Positions 8,245-17,368 of a stretch of DNA of 64,000 nucleotides are shown piece by piece; position 1 is the stretch's first letter, and the number at the start of each line of letters is the position of its first letter. The notes under the pieces were generated by a model that was not told where the DNA came from, did no database searches, and saw only the letters and a list, made by a program, of their open reading frames with translations. This DNA is from Acinetobacter lwoffii (lineage in GTDB: Bacteria > Pseudomonadota > Gammaproteobacteria > Pseudomonadales > Moraxellaceae): the NCBI RefSeq assembly GCF_019343495.1, contig NZ_CP072549.1, positions 2,914,001 through 2,978,000 of the forward strand. Reading direction: 5' to 3'. A program made the translations under genes and the position numbers.

Positions 8245-8667
8245 TTAATGCACAAACATATCCATGGATTCACGGATTTCCTGAATAGCTGTTTCGACAT
8301 CGGGGCTGAGCCAGGTCGGTTCAAAGAATCCGGCATAGTGCTCAATACGGTCTGCAGGCACCACCAGGCGAACCGGACAGTCTTCTTCCAATAATCGCCA
8401 CGGAATAATCGGCACTTCATTATCCAACCATGCCGTTACATCTCGAATATCGATAATCATCGCATTGACACAGTCCGGAAAAGGCATCACGGAAAATTCT
8501 TCGGTACGACGGCGGAAATATTCCAGATCCTGCCAGCGCAGCAGGAAGCTTGGCTTGCTGAATTCAATAATTCCAATCAGATGCTGATCACGGCTGTAGT
8601 GCAGCATGCATTGATGTGTGACGTCAGTATCAAGATCAAGCGATACACTTTGTTGACGATACGCCAT
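8245..8667 (-). CDS. hypothetical protein, 140 residues
   Basis: I do not recognise this protein. It has no signal peptide or membrane helix and is moderately acidic, with a Trp-rich middle (FLLRWQDLEYF, DVTAWLDNEVPIIPWRLLEED). It looks like a small globular cytosolic protein. It is divergent from the ethanolamine permease gene with about 150 bases between starts and is a single-gene unit with its own terminator. Base composition matches the neighbours, so it is probably part of the core genome. No function can be assigned. Confidence 0.75.
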   Translation of the reverse strand: MAYRQQSVSLDLDTDVTHQCMLHYSRDQHLIGIIEFSKPSFLLRWQDLEYFRRRTEEFSVMPFPDCVNAMIIDIRDVTAWLDNEVPIIPWRLLEEDCPVRLVVPADRIEHYAGFFEPTWLSPDVETAIQEIRESMDMFVH

Positions 8668-8816
8668 ATAACTCGGGTGTATAAATGAGAAGGTGGATAA
8701 TTATAACGCATTTCATCGCTGAAAGGCAGCGTCTCAACTGTCTTCACTAAAGCCTGCGGAACCGGTATGGCTTATGCATATCTTCAGGGAACAACGATAA
8801 AAACAACGAGGTTGCT

Positions 8817-10259
8817 ATGTCAGAGTCAAAAAGTGTGATTGATACCAGTGTGACTGAAACAGCAGTACAAGAAGATTATTTTGCCTTGCGCCAGCTCAAG
8901 AAAGGCGCCGTAGGTTGGCTGCTTCTCGTCGGTCTGGGGGTCGCGTATGTGATTTCCGGTGACTTCGCTGGCTGGAATTTTGGTTTGGCACAGGGGGGGT
9001 GGGGAGGCATGTTTATTGCGACCATTGTGGTGGCATTTATGTATCTGTGTATGTGCCTGGCCATGTCCAAAATGTCAACCATGCTGCCGACTGCGGGTGG
9101 GGGTTACAGTTTTGCCCGGACTGCTTTTGGTCCCTTTGGCGGCTATCTGACCGGAAGTGCCATCCTGATTGAATATGCTATCGCACCGGCAGCAATTGCC
9201 TGTTTCATTGGTGCCTATTGCGAAGCCCTGTTTGGTATTGGCGGCTGGATCATTTATCTGGTGAGCTATCTGGTGTTTATGGGCTTGCATCTGAAAGGTG
9301 CCGGTGAGGCACTCAAAATCATGTTTGTGATTACCGCAATTGCTGCGGTAGCCTTGATGGTGTTCATCTTTGGCATGTTGCCCCATTTTAATAGTGCAAA
9401 CCTGTTTGATATTGCGGTCAGTACGGAAGCGGCGGGTGCAAGCAGTTTCCTACCATTGGGCTATCTGGGCATCTGGGCAGCAGTGCCTTATGCGATCTGG
9501 TTTTTTCTGGCAGTTGAAGGGGTGCTGCTGGCAGCAGAGGAGGCCAAAGAACCAGCCAAATCCTTGCCACGTGGCCTGATTGGTTCCATGCTGATTCTGG
9601 CATTCTTTGCGCTAAGTATCTTGTTAATCAGTCCTGGCGCAGCAGGTGCAGATACGCTGAAAGATTCCGGTGCGCCACTGGTTGATGCTTTAGTAGCGGT
9701 TTATGGGGCCAATACTTGGATGGCAAGTTTCGTGAATTTTGTCGGGCTGGCGGGTCTGATTGCCAGTTTCTTCTCGATTATCTATGCCTATTCCCGTCAA
9801 ATTTTTGCGCTCTCACGTGCCGGTTATTTACCGAAAAAATTGTCCTTAACCAACAGCAATCATGCACCTTATTTGGCCATTATTATTCCGGGCATTATCG
9901 GATTCCTGCTATCCCTTTCAGGTGAAGGTGATTTGCTGATTCTGATGGCGGTCTTTGGTGCCACCATTTCCTATGTGCTGATGATGATGTCGTACATCAA
10001 GCTTAAGTTATCCAGACCAAATCTGGCGCGTCCGTATAAAGCACCTGGTGGTATTGTGACTGCATCAATTGCGCTGGTACTTGCGGCGATTGCCGTAGTG
10101 GCTGGCTTTCTGGTCGATCCTAAAGTCTGGTTAATGGCAGCTGCGATTTATGTCGTACTGATTCTCTATTTCCTATTGTATAGCCGTCATCATCTGGTGG
10201 CCGGGACACCGGAAGAAGAATTTGCGCGTATCGAGGCAGCAGAAAAGGAATTGAAATAA
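8817..10259 (+). CDS. eat: ethanolamine permease
   Basis: A 480-residue amino acid/polyamine/organocation-type transporter with about 12 hydrophobic segments. The N-terminus (LKKGAVGWLLLVGLGVAYVI, then SGDFAGWNFGL) is typical of the ethanolamine permease subfamily. Position directly upstream of eutB supports ethanolamine as the substrate. A GAGG ribosome site precedes the ATG. It is the first gene of a three-gene operon for use of ethanolamine as a nitrogen or carbon source; no microcompartment genes are present, as usual for the short Acinetobacter/Pseudomonas pathway. Confidence 0.9.
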   Translation: MSESKSVIDTSVTETAVQEDYFALRQLKKGAVGWLLLVGLGVAYVISGDFAGWNFGLAQGGWGGMFIATIVVAFMYLCMCLAMSKMSTMLPTAGGGYSFARTAFGPFGGYLTGSAILIEYAIAPAAIACFIGAYCEALFGIGGWIIYLVSYLVFMGLHLKGAGEALKIMFVITAIAAVALMVFIFGMLPHFNSANLFDIAVSTEAAGASSFLPLGYLGIWAAVPYAIWFFLAVEGVLLAAEEAKEPAKSLPRGLIGSMLILAFFALSILLISPGAAGADTLKDSGAPLVDALVAVYGANTWMASFVNFVGLAGLIASFFSIIYAYSRQIFALSRAGYLPKKLSLTNSNHAPYLAIIIPGIIGFLLSLSGEGDLLILMAVFGATISYVLMMMSYIKLKLSRPNLARPYKAPGGIVTASIALVLAAIAVVAGFLVDPKVWLMAAAIYVVLILYFLLYSRHHLVAGTPEEEFARIEAAEKELK

Positions 10260-10284
10260 ACCATCTTGCAGGGAGAATACGCTT

Positions 10285-11670
10285 ATGCTGTATCAGATCA
10301 ATGTGGCCAGTCAGCATTATGTCTTTGAGGATTTAAAAACCTTATTGGCCAAGGCTACCCCTGAACGTTCTGGTGATCAGCTGGCAGGGATTGCGGCCGT
10401 GGATGCAACCGAGCGTATCGCTGCACAAATGTGTCTGGCAGAAGTACCGTTACAGCAGTTTTTGCATGAAGCTGTGATTCCTTATGAGGCGGATGAAATC
10501 ACCCGCCTGATTATGGATGAACATGATGCCGATGCTTTTTATCCGATCTCGCATTTTACTGTGGGGGATTTTCGTAACTGGCTGCTGAGTGCAGATGCCA
10601 CCACAGAAAAACTTGCTGCTTTAAAAATGGGCTTGATTCCGGAAATGGTCGCAGCAGTGAGCAAAATTATGCGCAATCAGGATCTGATTCTGGTGGCAAA
10701 AAAATGTCGTGTAATCACACGTTTTAGAAATACCATTGGTCTGGAAGGTCATCTGTCGACACGTTTGCAGCCGAACCATCCGACTGATGATTTGATGGGA
10801 ATTTCTGCATCTATTCTGGATGGGCTGATGTACGGCAATGGTGATGCAGTCATCGGAATCAACCCAGCTACAGATAATCTGCAGAATTTGACTGAGCTGC
10901 TCAAACTACTCGATCACGTTATTCAGGAATATGATATTCCGACTCAATCTTGTGTTTTGACCCATATCACTTCCGGCATTCAGCTCGCCAATAAAAATGT
11001 TCCGATTGATTTAATGTTTCAGTCTATTGCGGGAACCGAAAAAGCCAATACCGGTTTCGGCATCAATCTGGCGCTGTTACAGGAAGGTTATGAAGCCGCT
11101 CTAAGCCTGCAACGCGGCACCGTGGGCCAAAATGTCATGTATTTTGAAACCGGACAGGGCAGTGCCTTGTCTAGCAATGGGCATCATGGCGTGGACCAGC
11201 AGACTTTGGAAGCGCGTGCCTACGCCGTGGCGCGTAAGTTTAATCCCTTGCTGGTCAATACTGTAGTCGGCTTTATCGGGCCAGAATATCTGTATAACGG
11301 CAAGCAGATTATCCGGGCCGGGCTGGAAGATCATTTCTGTGGCAAGCTGCTCGGTGTACCAATGGGCTGTGATATTTGCTACACCAATCATGCCGATGCC
11401 GATCAGGATGATATGGATATACTGCTGACCTTGCTTGCCAATGCCGGATTGAATTTTATCATGGGGATTCCCGGTTCAGATGATGTGATGCTGAACTATC
11501 AGACGACATCCTTTCATGATGCTCTTTATATTCGACAGTTATTAGGACTGAAACCAGCTCCTGAATTTGACCACTGGCTGGAGCAGCAGGGAATTTTGGC
11601 GCAACAGTCTAATCAGTTGCACTGGCCGACCGAATTGCCGAAGCAATTTTCACGTCTGATCTTGTCTTGA
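10285..11670 (+). CDS. eutB: ethanolamine ammonia-lyase, large subunit
   Basis: A 461-residue catalytic alpha subunit of the adenosylcobalamin-dependent lyase that splits ethanolamine into acetaldehyde and ammonia. Family segments seen include NTIGLEGHLSTRLQPNHPTD, the YFETGQGSALSS glycine-rich stretch, and the C-terminal GIPGSDDVMLNYQTTSFHDA. The length is normal. It follows the permease by 25 bases and precedes eutC by 9, so it is in one transcript with both. The active enzyme needs EutC, whose gene is frameshifted here. Confidence 0.95.
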   Translation: MLYQINVASQHYVFEDLKTLLAKATPERSGDQLAGIAAVDATERIAAQMCLAEVPLQQFLHEAVIPYEADEITRLIMDEHDADAFYPISHFTVGDFRNWLLSADATTEKLAALKMGLIPEMVAAVSKIMRNQDLILVAKKCRVITRFRNTIGLEGHLSTRLQPNHPTDDLMGISASILDGLMYGNGDAVIGINPATDNLQNLTELLKLLDHVIQEYDIPTQSCVLTHITSGIQLANKNVPIDLMFQSIAGTEKANTGFGINLALLQEGYEAALSLQRGTVGQNVMYFETGQGSALSSNGHHGVDQQTLEARAYAVARKFNPLLVNTVVGFIGPEYLYNGKQIIRAGLEDHFCGKLLGVPMGCDICYTNHADADQDDMDILLTLLANAGLNFIMGIPGSDDVMLNYQTTSFHDALYIRQLLGLKPAPEFDHWLEQQGILAQQSNQLHWPTELPKQFSRLILS

Positions 11671-11679
11671 AGAAGTGCT

Positions 11680-12494
11680 ATGAAACTAATTGCTGATGTG
11701 AAATTTGAGTCTCAATTGCAGGATAATCCCTGGCAGAAGTTAAAAGCCTTTACTGATGCACGGATTGCCTTAGGTCGAACTGGGGGCAGCTTGCCGACTC
11801 GACCAAGTCTGGAATTTCAGTTGGCACATGCGCAAGCTAAAGATGCGGTACTGAAGCCACTTGATGTTGAATTCTTAAAATCTGGCTTAGCTAAAACGGG
11901 ACTGCCTATTCTGGAAATTGAAAGCCAGGCGGTAGAGAAAGATCTTTATCTTAAACGTCCCGATCTTGGGCGTGTGCTTTCAGAACAGTCCAAAACGATA
12001 TTGCAGCAATACCGGGCCGAACATCAGCAACATTGGGATGTAGCCATTGTGCTGGGAGATGGACTATCAGCACGTGCCATTGAGGAAATAGCCTGCATTT
12101 TATTCCGGCCTTGCTAGAGGCATGCAAAGAACAAGGCTGGCAGATTGCCCCCTTAGTGATTGCCCGTGGCAGTCGTGTGGCACTGGGTGATGAATTGGCA
12201 GAAATTTTACAGGCGAAAATGCTGGTCATGCTAATTGGCGAACGGCCGGGTTTGAGCTCACCCGATAGTATGGGAATTTATTACACTTATAATGCTTTTA
12301 AAGGGTGTCATGATGCCTTGCGCAACTGTATTTCCAATGTCCGTTCTGCGGGCTTGGCCTATCCACTAGCTATCCAGCGACTGGTCGCATTGATGCGTAA
12401 ATCCTGTGAGTTACAGCTTTCAGGGGTGCAGTTGAAAGATGAACACGAAACCCCAGTCGATATGCAACATAGCCCAGCCAAACGGCTATTTTAA
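11680..12494 (+). pseudogene. eutC: ethanolamine ammonia-lyase small subunit, single-base frameshift
   Basis: Two overlapping frames together make one EutC of about 271 residues. The first (11680-12117) carries the N-terminal half, with DARIALGRTGGSLPTR and VLGDGLSARAIEE. The second (to 12494) carries the C-terminal half, with RVALGDELAEIL, LIGERPGLSSPDSMGIY and YNAFKGCHDALRNCISNVR. Restoring one C near 12092-12094 (GCC TGC to GCC CTG C) rejoins them as EEIALHFIPALLEACKEQG. As written, the product lacks the whole C-terminal half, including conserved cobalamin-binding segments, so the lyase should be inactive. A sequencing or assembly error is a real alternative because all else in the operon is intact. 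Confidence 0.85.
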
Positions 12495-12632
12495 AGTAGC
12501 ATCTAGCAGAGAATTCTGATGGATTAGTGACTTACATCCCGTCACCATCTCACCATGTTTTGTCACAGAAGCCCTATTCACAGCTTGTTATTCTAAAAAT
12601 CTACTTATGAATAACAAAGAGTGAGGATGGTT

Positions 12633-12965
12633 ATGGTCGATGATTTCAATAAAAAACCACCTTTAAATCATCAGGCAGACGTGACGCAGAAAAAGCGTAT
12701 CCCTGTTTATATCTTGATTTTGGTCGGTATTTTTTTACTCGCACTACTGTTCTATATGTTTGCTGACATGAATCCAGATGCGAATGATGCTCCTGCAGGA
12801 CATCCAAATCCGAATGTACAGCCTGCTACCCCAAATAATTCAACTCCAGTCGGTGAGCCTACACAAGGCACCGCCACCATGAATGATGGAACGGAAGCTA
12901 CAGCAACCGTGGGTGATGGCACGGAAGCAACAGCAACTGCGACTGATGGACAGGCGACTCAATAA
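12633..12965 (+). CDS. small single-span membrane protein with Thr/Ala repeat tail
   Basis: About 110 residues. The N-terminus is short and basic (DVTQKKR), one transmembrane helix follows (VYILILVGIFLLALLFYMF), then a Pro/Asn-rich linker and three copies of a ten-residue repeat: GTATMNDGTE, ATATVGDGTE, ATATATDGQ. The tail probably faces the periplasm. The frame opens at a GTG at 12621, but GAGTGAGG is best placed for the ATG at 12633. I do not recognise a family. It may be expressed with the channel gene downstream, although a terminator separates them. Confidence 0.65.
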   Translation: MVDDFNKKPPLNHQADVTQKKRIPVYILILVGIFLLALLFYMFADMNPDANDAPAGHPNPNVQPATPNNSTPVGEPTQGTATMNDGTEATATVGDGTEATATATDGQATQ

Positions 12966-12980
12966 CTGAAAATACCTGAA

Positions 12981-13009
12981 AAGCTCTAGTGAACCACTGG
13001 GGCTTTTTT
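12981..13009 (+). terminator. Terminator after the repeat-tail membrane protein
   Basis: Stem AAGCTCTAGTG/CACTGGGGCTT (one C-G to T-G wobble and one mismatch) with AAC loop, then six T. Confidence 0.8.
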
Positions 13010-13166
13010 GCAATGGATGGTGATGTTTTAAGGTAGTGCCATCTACCTGGCTTGAGCCTGAAAACATCAAATCTAATATGAATCCGGAAAAAGAAGGGGC
13101 TGATTGTTTCAGGGAGATGCCCCCGATTTCAGATAAATAGCTTAATAACAAAGAGGGTAGAACAAC

Positions 13167-15113
13167 ATGAATGATTATATGAGAAGCCCGCGTGGTGGCT
13201 TCGATGCCATGTACTATTGGGATCAGTTCCATCCCATTCTTAGTGCAATTGCCATATTAGTAATTGGCTGGATCATTGCGTTACTGGTCTCGGCAGGCGT
13301 TAAAAAGCTCTTGCAAAAACTGGGCACCAATACACATTTAAATACGGCGACAGGTCATCACTCCAATGTGGAGAGCATTATCGCCCGCGTCGTGTTCTGG
13401 ATTATTCTGATTATTGCCGTGATTGGTGCGCTGAATGTACTTAATCTTACCAGTGTCAGCGGTCCATTCAGTAATATGATCCAGCAATTCCTGTTATTTA
13501 TCCCGCAGTTACTAGGTGCAATTGCAGTCGGATTCATAGGTTGGATTGTGGCCAATCTGGTCAAGATAGGGTTACAAAAGCTACTGGACCGAACGCAACT
13601 CGATGAAAAACTTAGTGCTGAAGTCGGTGTCAGTCCGATTAGTAAAAACATCAGTGAAATTGCTTACTGGTTAATTTTATTGCTGTTCTTGCCAATCGTA
13701 CTGTCTATTTTGGGTCTCAACGGTCTGTTGTTACCAGTTCAAAATATGCTGACCGATGTCGTAAGCTACTTACCAAACATCTTCATTGCTGCAGTCATCA
13801 TTTTTGTTGGTTATATCCTGGCGAAAATTGTGCGCGGTATTGTTGAAGGGCTATTAAACAGTCTGAACGTACAACAACATGCTGAAAAAGTAGGCATCTT
13901 TAAAAACTCGAATGTTTCCCAGGTGATTGGGTCATTTATCTTCGCCGTGGTGATCATTACCGCACTGATCATTGCATTTGAAGCATTGGGTATCGAGGCC
14001 ATTTCTCAGCCTGCTACAGCCATGCTGTATGAAATCATGAATGCCATTCCGAATATCATCGCTGCTGCGTTGATTCTGATTCTGGCGTATGTGGTGTCTA
14101 AACTGGTAGCACGTCTGGTGGTTGAAGTAGTTGCCGGTACAGGTGTTGATGAAATTCCTGCCAAACTGGATATCCAGCGTTTTTTAGGCACGACTAAACT
14201 TTCCAGTGTAGTCGGTTTCCTGATCGTTTTATTCACCATGCTATTTGCGGTATCTGAAGCAGCGAACCGTCTGGGCTTTGAACAGATCAGTGGTCTTATT
14301 GCAATGTTCATCTACTTCGGTGCCAATATCCTGCTCGGTGCGGTGATTCTGGTAATCGGTTTCTGGCTGGCAAATATTGTTGCGAATATCGTACAACGTG
14401 GTGAATATAACAGCTCACGCTGGTTAGCCAATCTGGTTCGTGTTCTGATCATGGGACTCGTTGTGGCAATGGGTCTGCGTGCCATGGGTATTGCCGATTC
14501 AATTGTTAACTTGGCATTTGGTCTAACTTTGGGTGCTGTAGCAGTGGCATTTGCCTTGGCATTTGGTTTGGGTGGTCGTCAACCTGCGGAGCGTGTACTC
14601 ACAGATTTGATTGATAAAGCCAAACGAGAAGCTAAAGAACCCAATCCAGTCAAAGAAAAAGCTGAGAACAGCATATTTTCTGGATTAGGTAGCAAGACCA
14701 CAGGTACAAGTGCAGCCGACATGTCAGGTACTACAGGTGCGGCGATGGGTATGAGTTCTACAGATAGCTCAATGAGCCAGTCCTCTGGTGGTTCGCAAAC
14801 TGCTACGGGTACTAGCGATTCCTCAATCACAACTCCAGGAGCAGGCATCGTGCCAAATCAGGATTCAGACAAGAGTACGCCTATGAGTACGGATTTATCC
14901 CATACTACCCCGGCAATCCTTACCACTGCACCACAGGATGATGAGTCATTAGGTATTGATCCTGTCAATCCGGATGCGGATCAGGCCGTACCAGATTCAG
15001 TAAAAGTCGATCCGACTCATCCACCAGCCAATAATCCATTTGGTTCAACCGGAGAAAAAGAGCCAGATGTCGATATTGACCGTTCAACTCAGAAAAAAGA
15101 TGACCTGAAATAA
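13167..15113 (+). CDS. mechanosensitive-channel-like membrane protein with TM-helix repeats
   Basis: A 648-residue inner-membrane protein. The first 480 or so residues hold about eleven hydrophobic helices arranged as repeats of the pattern P-x-I-x-A-x-I-x-x-x-G-x-I-x-A (for example LPNIFIAAVIIFVGYILAKI and IPNIIAAALILILAYVVSKL). This is the TM_helix repeat seen in CmpX-type relatives of small-conductance mechanosensitive channels. The helix region ends in a Gly/Ala-rich segment (FGLTLGAVAVAFALAFGLGG) resembling the pore-lining TM3 of MscS. A soluble Ser/Thr/Asp-rich tail of about 150 residues follows. Channel function is inferred, not shown. Confidence 0.8.
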   Translation: MNDYMRSPRGGFDAMYYWDQFHPILSAIAILVIGWIIALLVSAGVKKLLQKLGTNTHLNTATGHHSNVESIIARVVFWIILIIAVIGALNVLNLTSVSGPFSNMIQQFLLFIPQLLGAIAVGFIGWIVANLVKIGLQKLLDRTQLDEKLSAEVGVSPISKNISEIAYWLILLLFLPIVLSILGLNGLLLPVQNMLTDVVSYLPNIFIAAVIIFVGYILAKIVRGIVEGLLNSLNVQQHAEKVGIFKNSNVSQVIGSFIFAVVIITALIIAFEALGIEAISQPATAMLYEIMNAIPNIIAAALILILAYVVSKLVARLVVEVVAGTGVDEIPAKLDIQRFLGTTKLSSVVGFLIVLFTMLFAVSEAANRLGFEQISGLIAMFIYFGANILLGAVILVIGFWLANIVANIVQRGEYNSSRWLANLVRVLIMGLVVAMGLRAMGIADSIVNLAFGLTLGAVAVAFALAFGLGGRQPAERVLTDLIDKAKREAKEPNPVKEKAENSIFSGLGSKTTGTSAADMSGTTGAAMGMSSTDSSMSQSSGGSQTATGTSDSSITTPGAGIVPNQDSDKSTPMSTDLSHTTPAILTTAPQDDESLGIDPVNPDADQAVPDSVKVDPTHPPANNPFGSTGEKEPDVDIDRSTQKKDDLK

Positions 15114-15128
15114 CCTTTTATTTTTAAG

Positions 15129-15160
15129 CAAAATCGACCACGCTCATGTGGTCGATTTTG
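15129..15160 (+). terminator. Hairpin terminator after the channel-like gene
   Basis: A 13-bp perfect inverted repeat, CAAAATCGACCAC with GTGGTCGATTTTG and a six-base loop. Confidence 0.8.
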
Positions 15161-15181
15161 TTCAGTCATAAGGAAAAATGA

Positions 15182-15349
15182 ATGAATACCAAGAAACCTA
15201 ACAAAGTTCTGGCGCCTTTAGTCATTGCAGGAATTACGATTGGCTTTTTTACCGCTGCCTATCGATTTATTTTTGTAAAGAGCAAGCAGGACGAGCAGTC
15301 TGAGCGGGAGCTGGATAAGAAAATACCAGAGGCAGACGAATTTAACTGA
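15182..15349 (+). CDS. small single-span membrane protein, 55 residues
   Basis: The ATG at 15182 follows an AAGGA ribosome site. The product has a basic N-terminus (MNTKKPNKV), one transmembrane helix (APLVIAGITIGFFTAAYRFIF) and a charged C-terminal tail rich in Glu and Lys. I recognise no family. The good ribosome site, clean amphipathic layout and position right after a terminator support it as a real small gene. Confidence 0.55.
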   Translation: MNTKKPNKVLAPLVIAGITIGFFTAAYRFIFVKSKQDEQSERELDKKIPEADEFN

Positions 15350-15478
15350 GAAGTCAATCCTGCTCAGTCGCTAGGAATAGAATTTATTTTTTAAAAAATA
15401 TAGAATATTCAAGTGAATACTAAAATTATTTTGGTATTTTTCTTGCATTAAAAATATAAAGAAAAGGAGATCAACAAT

Positions 15479-15628
15479 ATGTGGAAAGCACTGCAACATA
15501 AATTCATGGCATCTTCAGCAGATGACTTACCGCTATGTCTGCGAGAAGCTCAAAAAATGCAGCTGGCGATTGACCGTCTAACCAATACGGCCAATCTTAA
15601 CCTGTTTAAAACAGATTATCTGGAATGA
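15479..15628 (+). CDS. small hypothetical protein, 49 residues
   Basis: Starts MWKALQHKFMASSADDLP and ends NLNLFKTDYLE. A strong AAGGAGA ribosome site lies seven bases before the ATG, and the upstream 15400-15470 is AT-rich like a promoter region. The product is mainly helix-forming and soluble, with a single Cys (LCLREAQKM). I recognise no family. Confidence 0.5.
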   Translation: MWKALQHKFMASSADDLPLCLREAQKMQLAIDRLTNTANLNLFKTDYLE

Positions 15629-15657
15629 GTTAAGTAGCAATCCAGATTATCTATTGA

Positions 15658-16860
15658 TTAAATATATTCCGATGCGGCATGTGCCGATGACCATGCCCAT
15701 TGGAAATTATAACCGCCCAAATGTCCGGTAACATCCAGCACTTCACCAATAAAATACAAGCCTTTCTGCTTTTTACTTTCCATGGTTTTTGAGGATACTT
15801 CCGTGGTGTCTACACCACCCAAAGTCACCTCCGCTGTACGGTAGCCTTCAGTTCCTGAAGGTTTCACTTCAAAGCCATGCAGACGTGCCGCAATCTGTTC
15901 CAGCTTGTCATCACTGATATTGCCAATGGCAGTTTCAGCGCTTTCAGTCCAGATTATACTTTGTAATTCAGCCACCACACTTTTCGGTAAATATTCATTG
16001 AGTAGTGTACGTAACAAGACTTTGGGCTGGCTTTGTTTTTTGGATTTGAAGAAATCCAACAGATCAACACTTGGAAAAAAATCTACCTTAAAGCTCTGCC
16101 CGACATTCCAGTAGTTGGAAAGTTGCAGGGAACTTGGCCCACTTAAACCGCGATGGGTAAATAGTAGCGCTTCGGTAAAGCTATTAAGCTCATTCGAGAG
16201 TGTTGCTTCTACGGCATTGCCGCTTAAGCGCGTGGTGACTTCTTTAAATCCGTCAGAGAAGGTAAATGGAACCAGTCCGGCACGGGTTGGATAGACGTGA
16301 TGTCCAAACTGTTTTGCAATCTCATAGCCAATGCCTGAACCGCCAAGTGTAGGAATCGATAAACCACCGGATGCCACGACGACAGATTCAACTTCAAAGT
16401 ATCCCAGTGAGGTTGCCACCTGAAAACCTTGATCATCGACTGGATTGACTGCTTTCACTTCGCAGCTGGTTTTGATATCGACCAGACCGGTTTTGTCACA
16501 TTCCGCCAGCAGCATCGACAAGATATCTTTTGCACCATTTAAGGTAAACAGCTGTCCATGTTTGCGCTCTTCATAGGCAATACCGTATTCACATACCAAG
16601 CCGATAAAGTCCCAGTTGGTATAACGCGTTAAAGCTGAAATCACAAAATGTGGATTGTGTGAAATGTAATTGCTCGGTTCGACTTCCAGATTGGTGAAAT
16701 TACATTTACCACCGCCAGACATCAGGATTTTTTTGCCAACCTTATTGGCTTTTTCCACTACCACGACTTTACGCCCACGTTGCGCAGCCATATACGCCGT
16801 CATTAAACCTGAGGCACCGGCACCTATGACTAGAACATCGTATTGCTTGGAAGACATCAC
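15658..16860 (-). CDS. HI0933/YhiN-family NAD(P)/FAD-dependent oxidoreductase
   Basis: A 400-residue flavoprotein. The N-terminus has the Rossmann FAD site VIGAGASGLMTAYMAA and the family signature VGKKILMSGGGKCNFTN. The C-terminus has FIGEVLDVTGHLGGYNFQWA, typical of the HI0933-like group. The substrate of this family is unknown; links to RNA modification or redox housekeeping have been proposed only by analogy. It stands alone on the minus strand. Confidence 0.88.
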   Translation of the reverse strand: MMSSKQYDVLVIGAGASGLMTAYMAAQRGRKVVVVEKANKVGKKILMSGGGKCNFTNLEVEPSNYISHNPHFVISALTRYTNWDFIGLVCEYGIAYEERKHGQLFTLNGAKDILSMLLAECDKTGLVDIKTSCEVKAVNPVDDQGFQVATSLGYFEVESVVVASGGLSIPTLGGSGIGYEIAKQFGHHVYPTRAGLVPFTFSDGFKEVTTRLSGNAVEATLSNELNSFTEALLFTHRGLSGPSSLQLSNYWNVGQSFKVDFFPSVDLLDFFKSKKQSQPKVLLRTLLNEYLPKSVVAELQSIIWTESAETAIGNISDDKLEQIAARLHGFEVKPSGTEGYRTAEVTLGGVDTTEVSSKTMESKKQKGLYFIGEVLDVTGHLGGYNFQWAWSSAHAASEYI

Positions 16861-17044
16861 ACACTCAAGGGAGAAGAAAAGGGAAGCATTATAGACAATT
16901 TTATTTCAGCTTTCTCTATTCCAGAAAAATCAGTTCCGTGATTGCAGATTCACAGTGGATTTTAAACATAAAATATTTGAAAGCTGTCTAAAACTCATGC
17001 ATAGTTTTTGTACAAACTAAAAACATAATAACAAGGAAAAGCGA

Positions 17045-17368
17045 ATGGCAAGCGCGGAAGATTTAAAACAATATAATCTCATTACTTATATTCTTTATAT
17101 TTTAGGATTTTTTCTTGGTCTGACCCCATTTATTGCGATTGTGATGAATTATATCAAGCGTGATGAAATGCGCGGTACCTGGCTGGAAAGTCATGTCGAC
17201 TGGCAAATTAAAACCTTCTGGATCAGTTTGCTGGGCTATATCGTCGGTGGCTTATTGACTGTGATCTTGATTGGTTTCCTGATTGTATTTCTGGTCTTTA
17301 TCTGGCATATCTACCGCTTGGTCAAAGGGTTAATTGCCTTAAATAATAATCAACCGATTGAAGCTTAG
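17045..17368 (+). CDS. DUF4870-like small membrane protein
   Basis: A 107-residue protein with three hydrophobic segments separated by a conserved polar loop (NYIKRDEMRGTWLESHVDWQIKTFW). That loop, followed by GLLTVILIGFLIVFL and the IWHIYRLVKGLIAL end, is characteristic of the DUF4870/TMEM-like family. Function unknown. AAGGAAAAGCGA lies just before the ATG. Its stop codon overlaps the stop of the convergent PLP-enzyme gene by 4 bp, with no terminator between them. Confidence 0.8.
   Translation: MASAEDLKQYNLITYILYILGFFLGLTPFIAIVMNYIKRDEMRGTWLESHVDWQIKTFWISLLGYIVGGLLTVILIGFLIVFLVFIWHIYRLVKGLIALNNNQPIEA

Noticed and set aside
8760..8800. Possible sigma54 promoter (TATGGCTTATGCAT) before the ethanolamine permease
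   Set aside because: The spacing and the -12 element do not match the TGGCAC-N5-TTGCA consensus.
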